64,000 bases of DNA. Source: Bradyrhizobium barranii subsp. barranii. GTDB taxonomy: Bacteria; Pseudomonadota; Alphaproteobacteria; Rhizobiales; Xanthobacteraceae. Below, one piece after another: positions 9,031-17,256 of this stretch (position 1 is its first letter; every line of letters starts with the position of its first letter). The stretch spans positions 2,773,501-2,837,500 of the forward strand of contig NZ_CP086136.1 of NCBI RefSeq assembly GCF_017565645.3, read 5' to 3'. The notes under the pieces are model-generated. The model was given only the letters and a program-made list of their open reading frames with translations, ran no database searches and was not told the origin of the DNA. Position numbers and translations under genes: made by a program.

Positions 9031-9324
9031 ATGTATGCCGCCATCCGTCAGGCCAAGGCGAAAAGCGGGAGCGCCGAAGAGCTGGCGCGCCGCATCAAGG
9101 ACGGCGCCGTTCCGATCATCAGCGACGTCGAGGGTTTCCGTGCCTACTACGTCGTCTATGCCGGCGACGACACGGTCACCGCGATCTCCATCTTCGACAA
9201 GTTCGAGCAGGCGGAGGAGGCGAACCGGCGCGCGATCGCCTGGATCGAGAAGGATCTGGGGCCGCTGCTTGCAGGGCATGCGAGCGCCGCAGCCGGGCCG
9301 GTGATTGTGCATACGCTGGCGTAG
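9031..9324 (+). CDS. Small conserved hypothetical protein, ABM-like fold suspected
   Basis: A 97-residue protein starting MYAAIRQAKAKSGSAEEL with a strong ribosome binding site (GGAGGAGG at 9018-9025, 5 bases before ATG). The pattern of a short strand, a helix with AEELARRI, then YYVVYAGDDTVTAISIFD and a C-terminal helix with EEANRRAIAWI resembles the dimeric alpha-beta barrel of antibiotic-biosynthesis-monooxygenase-like proteins that handle small hydrophobic ligands. That fold assignment is an inference from pattern only. It is monocistronic, followed by a dispersed repeat. Confidence 0.75.
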   Translation: MYAAIRQAKAKSGSAEELARRIKDGAVPIISDVEGFRAYYVVYAGDDTVTAISIFDKFEQAEEANRRAIAWIEKDLGPLLAGHASAAAGPVIVHTLA

Positions 9325-9354
9325 TTGGACGGATCGCTCTCGCCTCACACTCAA

Positions 9355-9458
9355 CTGTCATCGCCCGGCTTGACCGGGCGATCCAGTACCCCGAGACGGC
9401 TGTGATCGAACCGATAAGCCGCGGCGTACTGGATGCCCCGCCTTCGCGGGCATGACAG
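9355..9458. repeat. Dispersed palindromic repeat (CTGTCATCGCCCGG type)
   Basis: The left end CTGTCATCGCCCGGCTTGAC and the right end GGGCATGACAG are inverted; inner arms GATCCAGTAC / GTACTGGAT form a second inverted pair. It lies between convergent genes and could act as a shared terminator. Confidence 0.7.
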
Positions 9459-9504
9459 CGGTGGGTGTGGCTTGCGCCTTCCGCCAAAGGCGTAGCCGTG
9501 CCCC

Positions 9505-10950
9505 TCACAACTCCCGTGCATTCGAGAACGCGAAACTCGACACCCGTCTTGTCGTTTCGTCCAAAATCAGCGTGCGCGTGATCGGCGGCTCGGCGCGCTG
9601 GGCGCAGTTTTCGCGTTCGCAGAGGCGGCAGTTGACGCCGATCGGCGTGCCCTCCGTTTTCTCCAAATCCAGGCCGGAGGCGTAGACGAGGCGGGCGGCG
9701 TGACGGATCTCGCAGCCGAGGCCGATGGCGAAGCGCGGCTGCGGCAGCGGATGCGGCGCGACTGGGCGTCGCACCATCTGCGCGATCGAGAAATAGCGCG
9801 TGCCGTCGGACAGCTCGATCACCTGCTTCAACAGGCGATCCGGCGTGTCGAAGGTCGAGTGCACGTTCCACAACGGACAGGTGCCGCCGAATTTCGAGAA
9901 CGGGAACGTGCCGGAGGAAAAGCGTTTCGACACGTTGCCGGCATTGTCGACGCGCAGCAGGAAGAACGGAATGCCGCGCGCGTTCGGCCGTTGCAGCGTG
10001 GTGAGGCGATGGCAGACCTGCTCGAAGCCGGAATTGAAGCGCTGCGCCAGCACGTGGATGTCGTAGTTCAAGGCCTCCGCCGCGGCGAGGAAGGCCGGGT
10101 ATGGCATCATCACGGCCGCCGCAAAATAGTTGGCGAGCGTGATGCGGAACAGGCGGCGTGGCGCGTCGTCGAGCGGGCCGGCGCGGCCGATGATGGTCTC
10201 CAGGGCTTGCGCGCATTCGCCCAGGCCCAGCTGGAAGGCGAGCTGGAACGCGCGGCCCGGTGGATCGACCAGCTCGGAGATCAGGAGCTGGCGGCGATGG
10301 CGGTCGAAACGCCTGAGCGTCTCGCGCATCACGTCGACCGGCATGATGCGGGTCTGGATCGAATGCTTTTCGCGCAGGCGTGCGGATAGCGCGGCATAGA
10401 GTCCTTCGGCCGGCACGTTCAGTTCGTCGCGAAGCGTCTCCGCGGCCTGCTCCAGCTCCGGAAAATAATTGCGGTTGGCCTCGATCAGCTCGCGCACGCG
10501 CTCGACGGGATTGGCCTCATAGCGCGTGCCGACGTCGCGGTCGGCCATGTGCGCCGCGGCCAAGGTCTCGCCCTGGCGGGCCTCGGCATAAGCGGCATAG
10601 AGCCGTTGCAGCGCATGGGTGACGCCGGGACAGAGCTCGGCAAGGTCGCGCAGTTCCTGCTTGGGAACGTCGATCTGGCGGAACAGCGGATCGGAGAAGA
10701 TCTCGTTCAGCTCGGCGAAGAAGCGGTCCTCGTCGGCGGTCGCGAGGTCGCGCAGGTCGAGGTCATAGGTCTCGGCCAGCCGCAGCAGGATCTGCGCCGT
10801 CACCGGGCGCTGGTTGCGCTCGATCAGGTTGACATAGCTCGGCGAGATCCCGAGCCCCTCGGCGATCTGCGTCTGTGACAGCCCCAATTGCTGCCGGATC
10901 CGCCGGAAGCGCGGGCCGACGAACAGCTTTTTCCCCGAGACGGCGGGCAT
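9505..10950 (-). CDS. XRE-type regulator of the short-chain fatty acyl / RamB (ScfR) family, divergent from aceA
   Basis: A transcriptional regulator expected to sense acyl-CoA or acetate status and to control glyoxylate or propionyl-CoA metabolism. Of 481 residues, about 10-65 form the helix-turn-helix (RIRQQLGLSQTQIAEGLGIS). Residues about 170-310 form an IrrE/ImmA-like domain without an intact HEXXH. The C-terminal DUF2083-type domain has a Cys cluster (CRLCERENCAQRA) that may bind metal. The ATG at 10950 is preferred to the TTG at 10965 because GGGAG lies 8 bases before it. The divergent isocitrate lyase gene is the obvious target, as in RamB-aceA pairs of actinobacteria. Activation versus repression cannot be told from sequence. 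Confidence 0.88.
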   Translation of the reverse strand: MPAVSGKKLFVGPRFRRIRQQLGLSQTQIAEGLGISPSYVNLIERNQRPVTAQILLRLAETYDLDLRDLATADEDRFFAELNEIFSDPLFRQIDVPKQELRDLAELCPGVTHALQRLYAAYAEARQGETLAAAHMADRDVGTRYEANPVERVRELIEANRNYFPELEQAAETLRDELNVPAEGLYAALSARLREKHSIQTRIMPVDVMRETLRRFDRHRRQLLISELVDPPGRAFQLAFQLGLGECAQALETIIGRAGPLDDAPRRLFRITLANYFAAAVMMPYPAFLAAAEALNYDIHVLAQRFNSGFEQVCHRLTTLQRPNARGIPFFLLRVDNAGNVSKRFSSGTFPFSKFGGTCPLWNVHSTFDTPDRLLKQVIELSDGTRYFSIAQMVRRPVAPHPLPQPRFAIGLGCEIRHAARLVYASGLDLEKTEGTPIGVNCRLCERENCAQRAEPPITRTLILDETTRRVSSFAFSNAREL

Positions 10951-11009
10951 TTTCTGATCTCCCAAGGGTACGACAAGCGCATCAAGGACAGTCTTATTGA
11001 CCTATATTC

Positions 11010-11058
11010 TTTACAAGATTTACAAAATAACATCTATTACATGTTCTGATGTTACATG
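11010..11058. promoter_or_regulatory. AT-rich direct repeats in the regulator/aceA intergenic region, candidate operator
   Basis: Two TTTACAA copies (11010-11016 and 11019-11025, nine bases apart) are followed by two TTACATG copies (11037-11043 and 11052-11058). On the minus strand the first pair reads TTTGTAAATCTTGTAAAG, similar in form to the TTTGCAAA-like half sites known for RamB. The DNA here is strikingly AT-rich for this genome. Assignment as regulator binding site is an inference. Confidence 0.45.
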
Positions 11059-11151
11059 ACATCACCATTCGAATACAAGGCCTCTGTACGAACTTCGCTT
11101 TCTGGCGTTTAGCTCATGACACGCATTTCGCAATGCACTGTCAAAAATGTC

Positions 11152-11173
11152 GATGACAAGTTGAGTTGTCATC
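11152..11173. promoter_or_regulatory. Perfect inverted repeat just upstream of the aceA start
   Basis: GATGACAA (11152-11159) and TTGTCATC (11166-11173) are exact reverse complements separated by six bases. They end 18 bases before the aceA ATG, directly ahead of the AAAGGA ribosome binding region. The repeat may be an operator, or a hairpin in the messenger leader. Confidence 0.55.
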
Positions 11174-11191
11174 AGCGAAAGGATCGAGCAG

Positions 11192-12826
11192 ATGAATTAC
11201 CAGCCCCGTGGCATCAACGCCCTGCAGAGCCCGGCCTCGTATCAGAGCGAGATCGAGGCAGCCCAGGCGCTCCTCAAGACCCAGCCGACCTGGAACGGGG
11301 TGTCGGCCGAGGCCGTCGCGCGCATGCGCCTGCAGAACCGCTTCAGGACCGGCCTGGACATCGCCCGCTACACCGCGGCTTTGATGCGGGCCGACATGGC
11401 GGCCTATGACAACGATCCGACCAAGTACACCCAGTCGCTGGGCTGCTGGCACGGCTTCATCGCGCAGCAGAAGCTGATCTCGGTCAAGAAGCACTTCGGC
11501 GGCAAGACCGATCGCACCTATCTGTACCTGTCCGGCTGGATGATCGCGGCGCTGCGCTCCGAATTCGGCCCGCTACCCGACCAGTCGATGCACGAGAAGA
11601 CCTCGGTGCCCGCCCTGATCGAGGAGCTCTACACCTTCCTGCGTCAGGCCGACTCGCGCGAGCTGAACGACATCTTCCGCAGCCTCGACAAGGCGCGCAA
11701 GGAAGGCGACAAGACCAGGGAGAAGGAGCTGATCGAGAAGATCGACAACTTCCAGACCCATGTCGTGCCCGTCATCGCCGACATCGACGCGGGCTTCGGC
11801 AACGCGGAGGCGACCTATCTGCTCGCCAAGAAGATGATCGAAGCGGGCGCCTGCGCGCTCCAGATCGAGAACCAGGTCTCGGACGAGAAGCAGTGCGGCC
11901 ACCAGGACGGCAAGGTCACCGTGCCGCACGAGGTGTTCCTGGCGAAGATCCGCGCCTGCCGCCATGCTTTCCTTGAGCTCGGCATCGAAGACGGCGTCGT
12001 CGTGACCCGCACCGACTCGCTCGGCGCCGGCCTGACGCAGCAGATTGCCGTCAGCCACAAGCCCGGCGACCTCGGCGATCAGTACAACAGCTTCCTCGAT
12101 TGCGAGGAAATCACGCCGGAGAACGCCCGCAACGGTGACGTCATCATCAACCGTAACGGCAAGATGATGCGTCCGAAGCGCTTGCCCAGCAATCTCTACC
12201 AGTTCCGTCCCGGCACCGGCGAAGACCGCTGCGTGCTCGACAGCATCACCTCGCTGCAGAACGGCGCGGACCTGCTCTGGATCGAGACCGAGAAGCCGCA
12301 TATCGAGCAGATCGCCAAGATGGTCGACCGGATCCGCAAGGTGGTTCCGAACGCGAAGCTGGCCTACAACAACTCGCCGTCGTTCAACTGGACGCTCAAC
12401 TTCCGTTGGCAGGTCTACGACGCGATGAAGGAAGCCGGCCAGGACGTCAGCAAGTACAACCGTGCCGAGCTGATGAAGCCGGAATACGACGACACGCCGC
12501 TGGCGAAGGAAGCTGACGAGCGCATCCGCACCTTCCAGGCCGACTCAGCCAAGCGTGCCGGCATCTTCCATCACCTGATCACGTTGCCGACCTACCACAC
12601 GGCAGCACTCTCGACCGACAATCTGGCGAAGGAATATTTCGGCGACCAGGGCATGCTCGGCTACGTGAAGAACGTGCAGCGCGCCGAGATCCGCCAGGGC
12701 ATCGCCTGCGCCAAGCATCAGAACATGGCCGGCTCCGACATCGGCGACGACCACAAGGAGTACTTCGCCGGCGAGGCTGCCCTGAAGGCGGGCGGCGCCC
12801 ACAACACGATGAACCAGTTCGGCTAA
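11192..12826 (+). CDS. aceA: Isocitrate lyase
   Basis: Cleaves isocitrate to glyoxylate and succinate, the first step of the glyoxylate shunt needed for growth on acetate and fatty acids. The 544-residue product carries the active-site Cys motif KQCGH near residue 230, metal-binding PVIADIDAGFGNAEATYLL, and the loops TRTDSLGAGL and YNNSPSFNW. The length is that of the long alphaproteobacterial class. The GAAAGGA element precedes the ATG. Regulation is probably by the divergent ScfR/RamB-type gene acting on the AT-rich repeats between them. A DUF4170 gene follows 30 bases downstream and a terminator after that, suggesting a two-gene transcript. Confidence 0.97.
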   Translation: MNYQPRGINALQSPASYQSEIEAAQALLKTQPTWNGVSAEAVARMRLQNRFRTGLDIARYTAALMRADMAAYDNDPTKYTQSLGCWHGFIAQQKLISVKKHFGGKTDRTYLYLSGWMIAALRSEFGPLPDQSMHEKTSVPALIEELYTFLRQADSRELNDIFRSLDKARKEGDKTREKELIEKIDNFQTHVVPVIADIDAGFGNAEATYLLAKKMIEAGACALQIENQVSDEKQCGHQDGKVTVPHEVFLAKIRACRHAFLELGIEDGVVVTRTDSLGAGLTQQIAVSHKPGDLGDQYNSFLDCEEITPENARNGDVIINRNGKMMRPKRLPSNLYQFRPGTGEDRCVLDSITSLQNGADLLWIETEKPHIEQIAKMVDRIRKVVPNAKLAYNNSPSFNWTLNFRWQVYDAMKEAGQDVSKYNRAELMKPEYDDTPLAKEADERIRTFQADSAKRAGIFHHLITLPTYHTAALSTDNLAKEYFGDQGMLGYVKNVQRAEIRQGIACAKHQNMAGSDIGDDHKEYFAGEAALKAGGAHNTMNQFG

Positions 12827-12856
12827 CGCACCACGCTATCCAAGAGGAGACTGACA

Positions 12857-13066
12857 ATGACCAAAGGCAGCAATTTCTGGGTGATCGGCGGCGAGTTCGG
12901 TTCGATGAACTTCCACAAGCTCGTGGAAGGCTCCGCCCAGGTGCAGGGTCCGTTCAAGACCCGCAAGGAAGCCGAGGATGCCTGGCGCTCGGTCTCGGAA
13001 GAGAACCGCCACAAGGCCGGCGTCCGCTTCTCGATCGTGGAAGAGCCGTCGCGGGTCTCGGCCTGA
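12857..13066 (+). CDS. DUF4170 family small protein
   Basis: A 69-residue protein (MTKGSNFWVIGGEFGSMNFH...) with the compact DUF4170 pattern FWVIGGEF, GPFKTRKEAEDAWR and VRFSIVEEP, predicted alpha-beta. The ribosome binding site GAGGAG precedes the ATG. It lies 30 bases after aceA and before a terminator, so it is probably co-transcribed with isocitrate lyase. No molecular function is known for the family; the placement hints at a role tied to carbon source, but this is speculation. Confidence 0.9.
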   Translation: MTKGSNFWVIGGEFGSMNFHKLVEGSAQVQGPFKTRKEAEDAWRSVSEENRHKAGVRFSIVEEPSRVSA

Positions 13067-13105
13067 CGGCTGCCTGACTAATTAAGAAGACGTCCAAGGA
13101 CGGAG

Positions 13106-13145
13106 GGTCCCATTCGGCGCAAGCCGGGTGGGATCGTCTGTTTTT
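13106..13145 (+). terminator. Rho-independent terminator after aceA-DUF4170
   Basis: A 13-bp stem with a GCAA tetraloop (13106-13118 pairing with 13123-13135, three G-U pairs) is followed after GTCTG by TTTTT. It ends the aceA transcript. Confidence 0.8.
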
Positions 13146-13254
13146 GGCACAGGTGAGAGCCTGTGGGCACCGTAAGTATCTGGAATTGTGAGCCCTTTGC
13201 GGACCGTTTGGTTGCTGATAGGTTAATGGAGGAAAGTCGAGGACGAGGCCGACA

Positions 13255-13809
13255 ATGTCAGAGCCTGAGACCAGCGGGACCCATCCCAGCCAGCCGCGCC
13301 CGGTACGGCTGCGCGACGCGCTGCTGCGCGCACGGATCGAGGCCGCCGACCGGACCGGTGTGGTCGTCGATTTGCGCGACGCGGAGGTGGCGCGGCTGGA
13401 GATCCTCAACGACGCGCTCGATCCCCTGTTCGCGCAGGTGCCCGACCAGATCGACCTGTTCGATCGCGGCATCAGCCAGGGCGATACGCCCAGGCTCTGG
13501 ATCGATGTCGTCGCACACATCATGATGGGGCGCGACAAGCGGATGTATCGCTTCGTCCAGGACACCCGCTTCGGCCGCATCGTGCTCGCCGAATCGCACG
13601 ACACCGCAATGATCGTCGAAGCCGTGACCGACTACGTCGCCCGCCGCATGATCGAGCGCGAGCACGCCATGGTGGTGCCATCAGAGCCGAAGCCCGCGGC
13701 CGCCGAGCCGCCGCGCCGCTCGCGCCTCTGGCCGTTCGTGTTCGGATTCATTTTCGGCGCGGCGGCCTTGTTCGGCCTCGCCGTGCTGGCGGCCCTGCGG
13801 AGCTGGTGA
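13255..13809 (+). CDS. Conserved hypothetical protein with one C-terminal membrane anchor
   Basis: A 184-residue protein I do not recognise by name. Residues 1-145 are soluble and rich in charged residues (DALLRARIEAADRTGVVVDL, MMGRDKRMYRFVQDTRFG), and a Pro/Ala linker leads to a single hydrophobic segment at about 160-182 (WPFVFGFIFGAAALFGLAVL). It is therefore likely tail-anchored, with the bulk in the cytoplasm. It is preceded by a terminator and followed by a dispersed repeat, so it is transcribed alone. Codon use matches its neighbours. Confidence 0.75.
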   Translation: MSEPETSGTHPSQPRPVRLRDALLRARIEAADRTGVVVDLRDAEVARLEILNDALDPLFAQVPDQIDLFDRGISQGDTPRLWIDVVAHIMMGRDKRMYRFVQDTRFGRIVLAESHDTAMIVEAVTDYVARRMIEREHAMVVPSEPKPAAAEPPRRSRLWPFVFGFIFGAAALFGLAVLAALRSW

Positions 13810-13821
13810 GACGCCCTCCGC

Positions 13822-13938
13822 CGTCATTGCGAGCGCAGCGAAGCAATCCAGGAATCTTTCCGCGGAGAGACTCTGGATTGCTTCGCGGAGCCTGTCATCG
13901 GGCCGCGCTTCGCGCGGACCCGTTGGCTCGCAATGACG
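13822..13938. repeat. Dispersed palindromic intergenic repeat, copy 2
   Basis: Same ends as the element at 1836-1952 (CGTCATTGCGAGCGCAGCGA... and ...CTCGCAATGACG) and the same inner GCAATCCAG / CTGGATTGC arms. The central part differs (GGGCCGCGCTTCGCGCGGACCC hairpin here). It lies between convergent genes. Confidence 0.85.
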
Positions 13939-13943
13939 GCGAA

Positions 13944-14825
13944 CTAGATCAGCCTTGCCTGCTTGATCTGCCGGATCTGAAATCCGGATCCGAGGCCCCG
14001 CACGGTCTGCTCGCAGCGCCAGCCGGCATTGTCTTTCTCGATCGTGAACAGGTTATACGCTGCCGCCGGGTAGCGCCCGTGGGCGAGCGCGGAGGCCGAC
14101 GGCACGCCGACCGCGGGGATGTTGCCGTTGGGGCCCTCGAACCACATCGTCGAATGAATGTGGTCGTGCCCGTGCAGGATCAGCTCGACGCCGTGACGCT
14201 TGATCAGTGCCAGCAGCGCACCCGCATCGGTCATCCGTTTCTGGCGCGCGCCGGACTTCAGGGGATGATGTACCAGCAGCACGCGGAAAGCGTCCTCGGC
14301 AGCGAGGCGGTCGAGGACCGCTTCGAGGGACGCGAGCTGATCGCGGCCGAGCGTGCCCGTCGCCATCAGCGGCAGGGTCGGCACCGCCGTGGACAGGCTG
14401 ATCAGCGCGAGCGGCCCGCGCCGGCGTACGCCCGGAAAGCCGACGCTGCCGTCATCGCCAGTGAGATAAGGCGCAAACGTCTCGCCGAAGCGGTGAGAGG
14501 TGGCGCGGACATAGGCATCGTGATTGCCGGGAATGGTGGTGACGCGGTCGGGCGGACCGACGCCGTCGAGCCAGGCGCGCGCCGGCGCGAACTCCGCCTC
14601 CAGTGCCAGATTGACGAGATCGCCTGTGACCGCGATGTGGTCGGGCGTCTGCGCCTGGACGTCGGCGACGAGCGCGTCGAGCACCTCGCGGCGCTGGTAC
14701 TTGTGGCGGCTGCGCGTCCAGTTGACGTAGCCGAGCGCGCGCTTGCCCGCGAGTTCGATCAGCCGTGGCTTCGGCAACGGCGGCAGATGCGGGTCGGACA
14801 GATGGGCGAGCGTGAAGGGGGCCAT
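13944..14825 (-). CDS. Calcineurin-like metallophosphoesterase
   Basis: A 293-residue dinuclear-metal phosphoesterase. The family motifs are in order: LSDPHL (residues about 8-13), GDLVN (about 67), GNHD (about 97), LLVHHPL (about 205) and HGHDH (about 240). It resembles the CpdA/Icc group of cyclic-nucleotide or nucleotide phosphodiesterases, but substrate specificity is not deducible. The ATG at 14825 (MAPFTLAHLSDPHL) places the first motif where the family has it; the open frame reaching further upstream is the antisense of the NUDIX gene and is not part of the protein. Divergent from the NUDIX gene. Confidence 0.9.
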   Translation of the reverse strand: MAPFTLAHLSDPHLPPLPKPRLIELAGKRALGYVNWTRSRHKYQRREVLDALVADVQAQTPDHIAVTGDLVNLALEAEFAPARAWLDGVGPPDRVTTIPGNHDAYVRATSHRFGETFAPYLTGDDGSVGFPGVRRRGPLALISLSTAVPTLPLMATGTLGRDQLASLEAVLDRLAAEDAFRVLLVHHPLKSGARQKRMTDAGALLALIKRHGVELILHGHDHIHSTMWFEGPNGNIPAVGVPSASALAHGRYPAAAYNLFTIEKDNAGWRCEQTVRGLGSGFQIRQIKQARLI

Positions 14826-14942
14826 GGCGCGCGATTGCCTCGCTATTCGTCCGCTGTAATGGCAAGGTCGCGAGGACTGTGCAAGCGGGGCCCCGGGCAG
14901 GGGCCTCTTGGGAGTCTTCTCGGGAGTTTCTTTGGGAGCCTG

Positions 14943-15434
14943 ATGGGGGATCGTCTGAACCGCGTCCGACGGACATTCGAACCGCTGCTGCGGCAAATTT
15001 TCCACGCCTATTTCCTGCTTGTCCGCGGCATGACGCTCGGCGTCCGCGCCGTGGTGCTGGATTCCGAGAACCGGGTGTTCCTGGTCAGGCACAGCTACAT
15101 CACCGGCTGGTATCTGCCCGGCGGCGGCGTCGATCTCGGCGAGACCATGGAGCAGGCGATGCGGCGCGAGCTCAAGGAGGAAGGGGACATCGATCTCACC
15201 GGTGACGCGGTGCTGCACGGCATCTTCCTCAACAGCCACGTCTCCCGCCGCGACCACGTCGCGGTCTACGTGGTCAGGCAGTTCAAACAGGATCGCGTCC
15301 CTGAGCCCAACCACGAGATCGTCGAATGCGGATTCTTCGCGATCAATGCGCTGCCCGAGGGCACCACGCACGGCACGCGGCAAAGGCTCGCGGAAGTGCT
15401 GGATGGCAAGCCGCCGACCGCGACGTGGCGGTGA
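14943..15434 (+). CDS. NUDIX hydrolase
   Basis: A 163-residue NUDIX pyrophosphohydrolase cleaving a nucleoside-diphosphate-linked compound. The NUDIX box is visible as GGGVDLGETMEQAM followed by RRELKEEGDI; the usual Gly near the end of REUXEEXGU is replaced by Asp (EEGDI), a slight departure. The ATG at 14943 has GGGAG 5-9 bases ahead; an in-frame ATG at 14859 would add 28 Gly/Leu-rich residues with no family support. The substrate is unknown. Divergent from the phosphoesterase gene. Confidence 0.88.
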   Translation: MGDRLNRVRRTFEPLLRQIFHAYFLLVRGMTLGVRAVVLDSENRVFLVRHSYITGWYLPGGGVDLGETMEQAMRRELKEEGDIDLTGDAVLHGIFLNSHVSRRDHVAVYVVRQFKQDRVPEPNHEIVECGFFAINALPEGTTHGTRQRLAEVLDGKPPTATWR

Positions 15435-15484
15435 GGAGATTTGGCGTTGAAGCGATCTGACGTTGAAGCGATCCGGCCGAATCC

Positions 15485-15888
15485 TCAAGCCCGAACCGGC
15501 TGCCCGATCCCCAGCAAGTTACCTTCGCTGTCGCGGAACCAGGCGCCCCGCTCGCCAGTACCCTTCTCGGATAGTTTCCCGCGATCTCCGCAATTCCATC
15601 GACGGTCTTCAAGCCGGGCAAATCATAGTCCTCGAACGCGACGCCGCGTGTGCGAAGTTCGCGCACAGTTGCCTCGATATCCTCGACTTCCCACCCCATT
15701 TGCGTGTGCGTGCCGGATTGCGTGCCGGCCGAGACGAATATCGCAAACTCGCCGGCCGCACAGACGTAACGGAGCCCACCCTCGCGCTGTTCGACCGGCT
15801 CGAGCCCGAGCTTTTCCGAATAGAACGCCCGCGCGCGGTCGAGGTCTTTGGCTGGAAGCCGGGTTGCCACTTTCGCGTTCTTCAGCAT
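15485..15888 (-). pseudogene. VOC family (glyoxalase/bleomycin resistance) protein, single-base frameshift
   Basis: A typical 134-residue single-domain VOC protein. The N-terminal part (MLKNAKVATRLPAKDLDRAR, FYSEKLGLEPVEQREGGLRY) reads normally as far as EIAGNYP. In the next frame the missing end continues as EKGTGERGAWFRDSEGNLLG and stops at 15485, where the family ends. One base appears lost near 15567-15570 (TATCCGAGAAG where TATCC-N-GAGAAG is expected). Read without correction, the protein would run 50 nonsense residues longer into the NUDIX 3' end. Either a sequencing indel or a recent inactivation; the remaining codons look undecayed. Confidence 0.8.
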
Positions 15889-15943
15889 GCCCGCTCTCCC
15901 TGTCTTTGCCTCGCGACGACGCTGGATTTCTTCGGCTACGCGG

Positions 15944-16324
15944 TCATGACTCGACGCCCTGACGGCCCTGCTTCGCCTGCAACTCCAGCACCAGCAGGCT
16001 CTGCTCCTGGATCAGCGCGCAGTTCTGCCGCTCCAGCCTGTGCAGTCGCGCCGTCATGTTGTGCATGAACGCGAACACCACCAGGAACAGGGCGCCGAAC
16101 ATCACGACGAACGGAAACACGACGCCGGTCAGATGGCTGACCAGGTAGGCCAGTGTCGGAAACAGCGTGAAGCCCGCGGGGATGATCGCCACCATGGACA
16201 GCATCAGGAAGTCATAGAGATCGAACTTGCCCTGCATCGTCTTGCGCAGCAGCACCAGCATGTAGATCAGCGCAAAGGCGGAGACGACGACGACCGTCTC
16301 CGGACTTGGAAGGGCGTCTGTCAC
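15944..16324 (-). CDS. DUF2304 membrane protein, partner of a GT2 enzyme
   Basis: A 126-residue inner-membrane protein starting with GTG at 16324 (VTDALPSPETVVVV), supported by a perfect GAGGAGG five bases upstream; the longer TTG start at 16366 has none. Three hydrophobic segments are seen (about 9-26, 39-57, 64-87), then a C-terminal coiled-coil-like tail (RLHRLERQNCALIQEQSLLV). DUF2304 proteins commonly sit beside GT2 polyprenyl-phosphate glycosyltransferases, as here (64 bases after the GT2 gene, same strand), and are thought to help membrane association or flipping of the lipid-linked sugar. Confidence 0.88.
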   Translation of the reverse strand: MTDALPSPETVVVVSAFALIYMLVLLRKTMQGKFDLYDFLMLSMVAIIPAGFTLFPTLAYLVSHLTGVVFPFVVMFGALFLVVFAFMHNMTARLHRLERQNCALIQEQSLLVLELQAKQGRQGVES

Positions 16325-16388
16325 GGCTGCCTCCTCAGAAGGTTCGACGAGATGATGAGACCACAAATCGGAACGGGGACGCTCGGCG

Positions 16389-17159
16389 TCATGACGCCCT
16401 CACGAGGCGCGCGAGCAGGATATAACCGAGGACGCGGATCATGTAACTCGCCGACTTCAATCCGTCGATCGAGCTGACGCCGGTCTCCCGCGCCCGCATC
16501 TCGACCGGCACTTCGCTGACCGTGAGGCCTGCGCGCATGGCCCTAGCCAGCGAGATCGGCTCCGGAAAATCCGTCGGATACGCTTTTGCGAAGAAGGCGA
16601 TGGCGGAACGGTCGAGTAAACGCATGCCGCTGGTCGGATCGGTGATGCGGCCGCCGCTGAACAGGCCGTTGAGCGCAAGCACGATCAGCCTGATGCCGGC
16701 GCGCCGCATGCGCGTGGAGCAGAAACCGGCATGGTCGATGAAGCGGCTTCCGATGGTGATGTTGGTCGGGTCGTTGCGATAGGCCTCCAGAAGCGTCTCG
16801 ATGGCGCGCGGATCATGCTGCCCGTCGCCGTCGATCTGGATGCAGAAATCAAAATCCTGACGCGCCGCGTATTTGATGCCGGTCTGCACGGCGCCGCCGA
16901 TGCCGAGATTCTGCGCGAGGCGGGCGACCGGCGAGCGGCAGCTTGCCACCGCGGATGTCGCGTCCGACGAGCCGTCGTCGACGACCAGGGTGTGGTAGCC
17001 GCGGCCGGTCGCCGCGATCTCGCTCAGGAGGCCGCCGACCGAGGCCTCCTCGTTGAAGCAGGGAATGATGATGAGGACTCGCGACGTGCCCTGCTGCGGT
17101 GCGGCAGCACCGTTGCGGTACGTGTCAGTTGAACCCAAGCCCAGTCCCATATCGGCCAC
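16389..17159 (-). CDS. Family 2 glycosyltransferase, dolichyl-phosphate mannose/glucose synthase-like
   Basis: A 256-residue GT-A enzyme that transfers a sugar from a nucleotide donor, probably onto polyprenyl phosphate. Motifs: VLIIIPCFNEEASVGGLL (residues about 28-45), VVDDGSSDAT (about 59), and the DXD-type metal site FCIQIDGDGQHD (about 105), then DPTSGMRLLDRSAI typical of the DPM-like subgroup. The likely start is the GTG at 17159, with GAGG five bases upstream; an ATG at 17150 is the alternative. No C-terminal membrane pair is present, so the DUF2304 protein downstream may provide the anchor. Divergent from the GT-C-like gene. Confidence 0.9.
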   Translation of the reverse strand: MADMGLGLGSTDTYRNGAAAPQQGTSRVLIIIPCFNEEASVGGLLSEIAATGRGYHTLVVDDGSSDATSAVASCRSPVARLAQNLGIGGAVQTGIKYAARQDFDFCIQIDGDGQHDPRAIETLLEAYRNDPTNITIGSRFIDHAGFCSTRMRRAGIRLIVLALNGLFSGGRITDPTSGMRLLDRSAIAFFAKAYPTDFPEPISLARAMRAGLTVSEVPVEMRARETGVSSIDGLKSASYMIRVLGYILLARLVRAS

Positions 17160-17256
17160 GTCTGCCTCACCTCCAGAATCCCCACTTTGCTATACTTGCC
17201 GGTGCTTTTCCTGTACAGGCGGCGGGCCATTTCAAGCTGCGGGGGCCGCCCGGCGA

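Noticed and set aside
13806..15434. Single frame joining the repeat and the NUDIX gene into one 542-residue protein
   Set aside because: Only the last 163 residues are NUDIX-like; the rest is antisense to the phosphoesterase and the dispersed repeat.
15343..15484. C-terminal extension of the VOC protein beyond its family end
   Set aside because: It is frame-shifted nonsense that runs into the 3' end of the NUDIX gene; the true end is one frame over.
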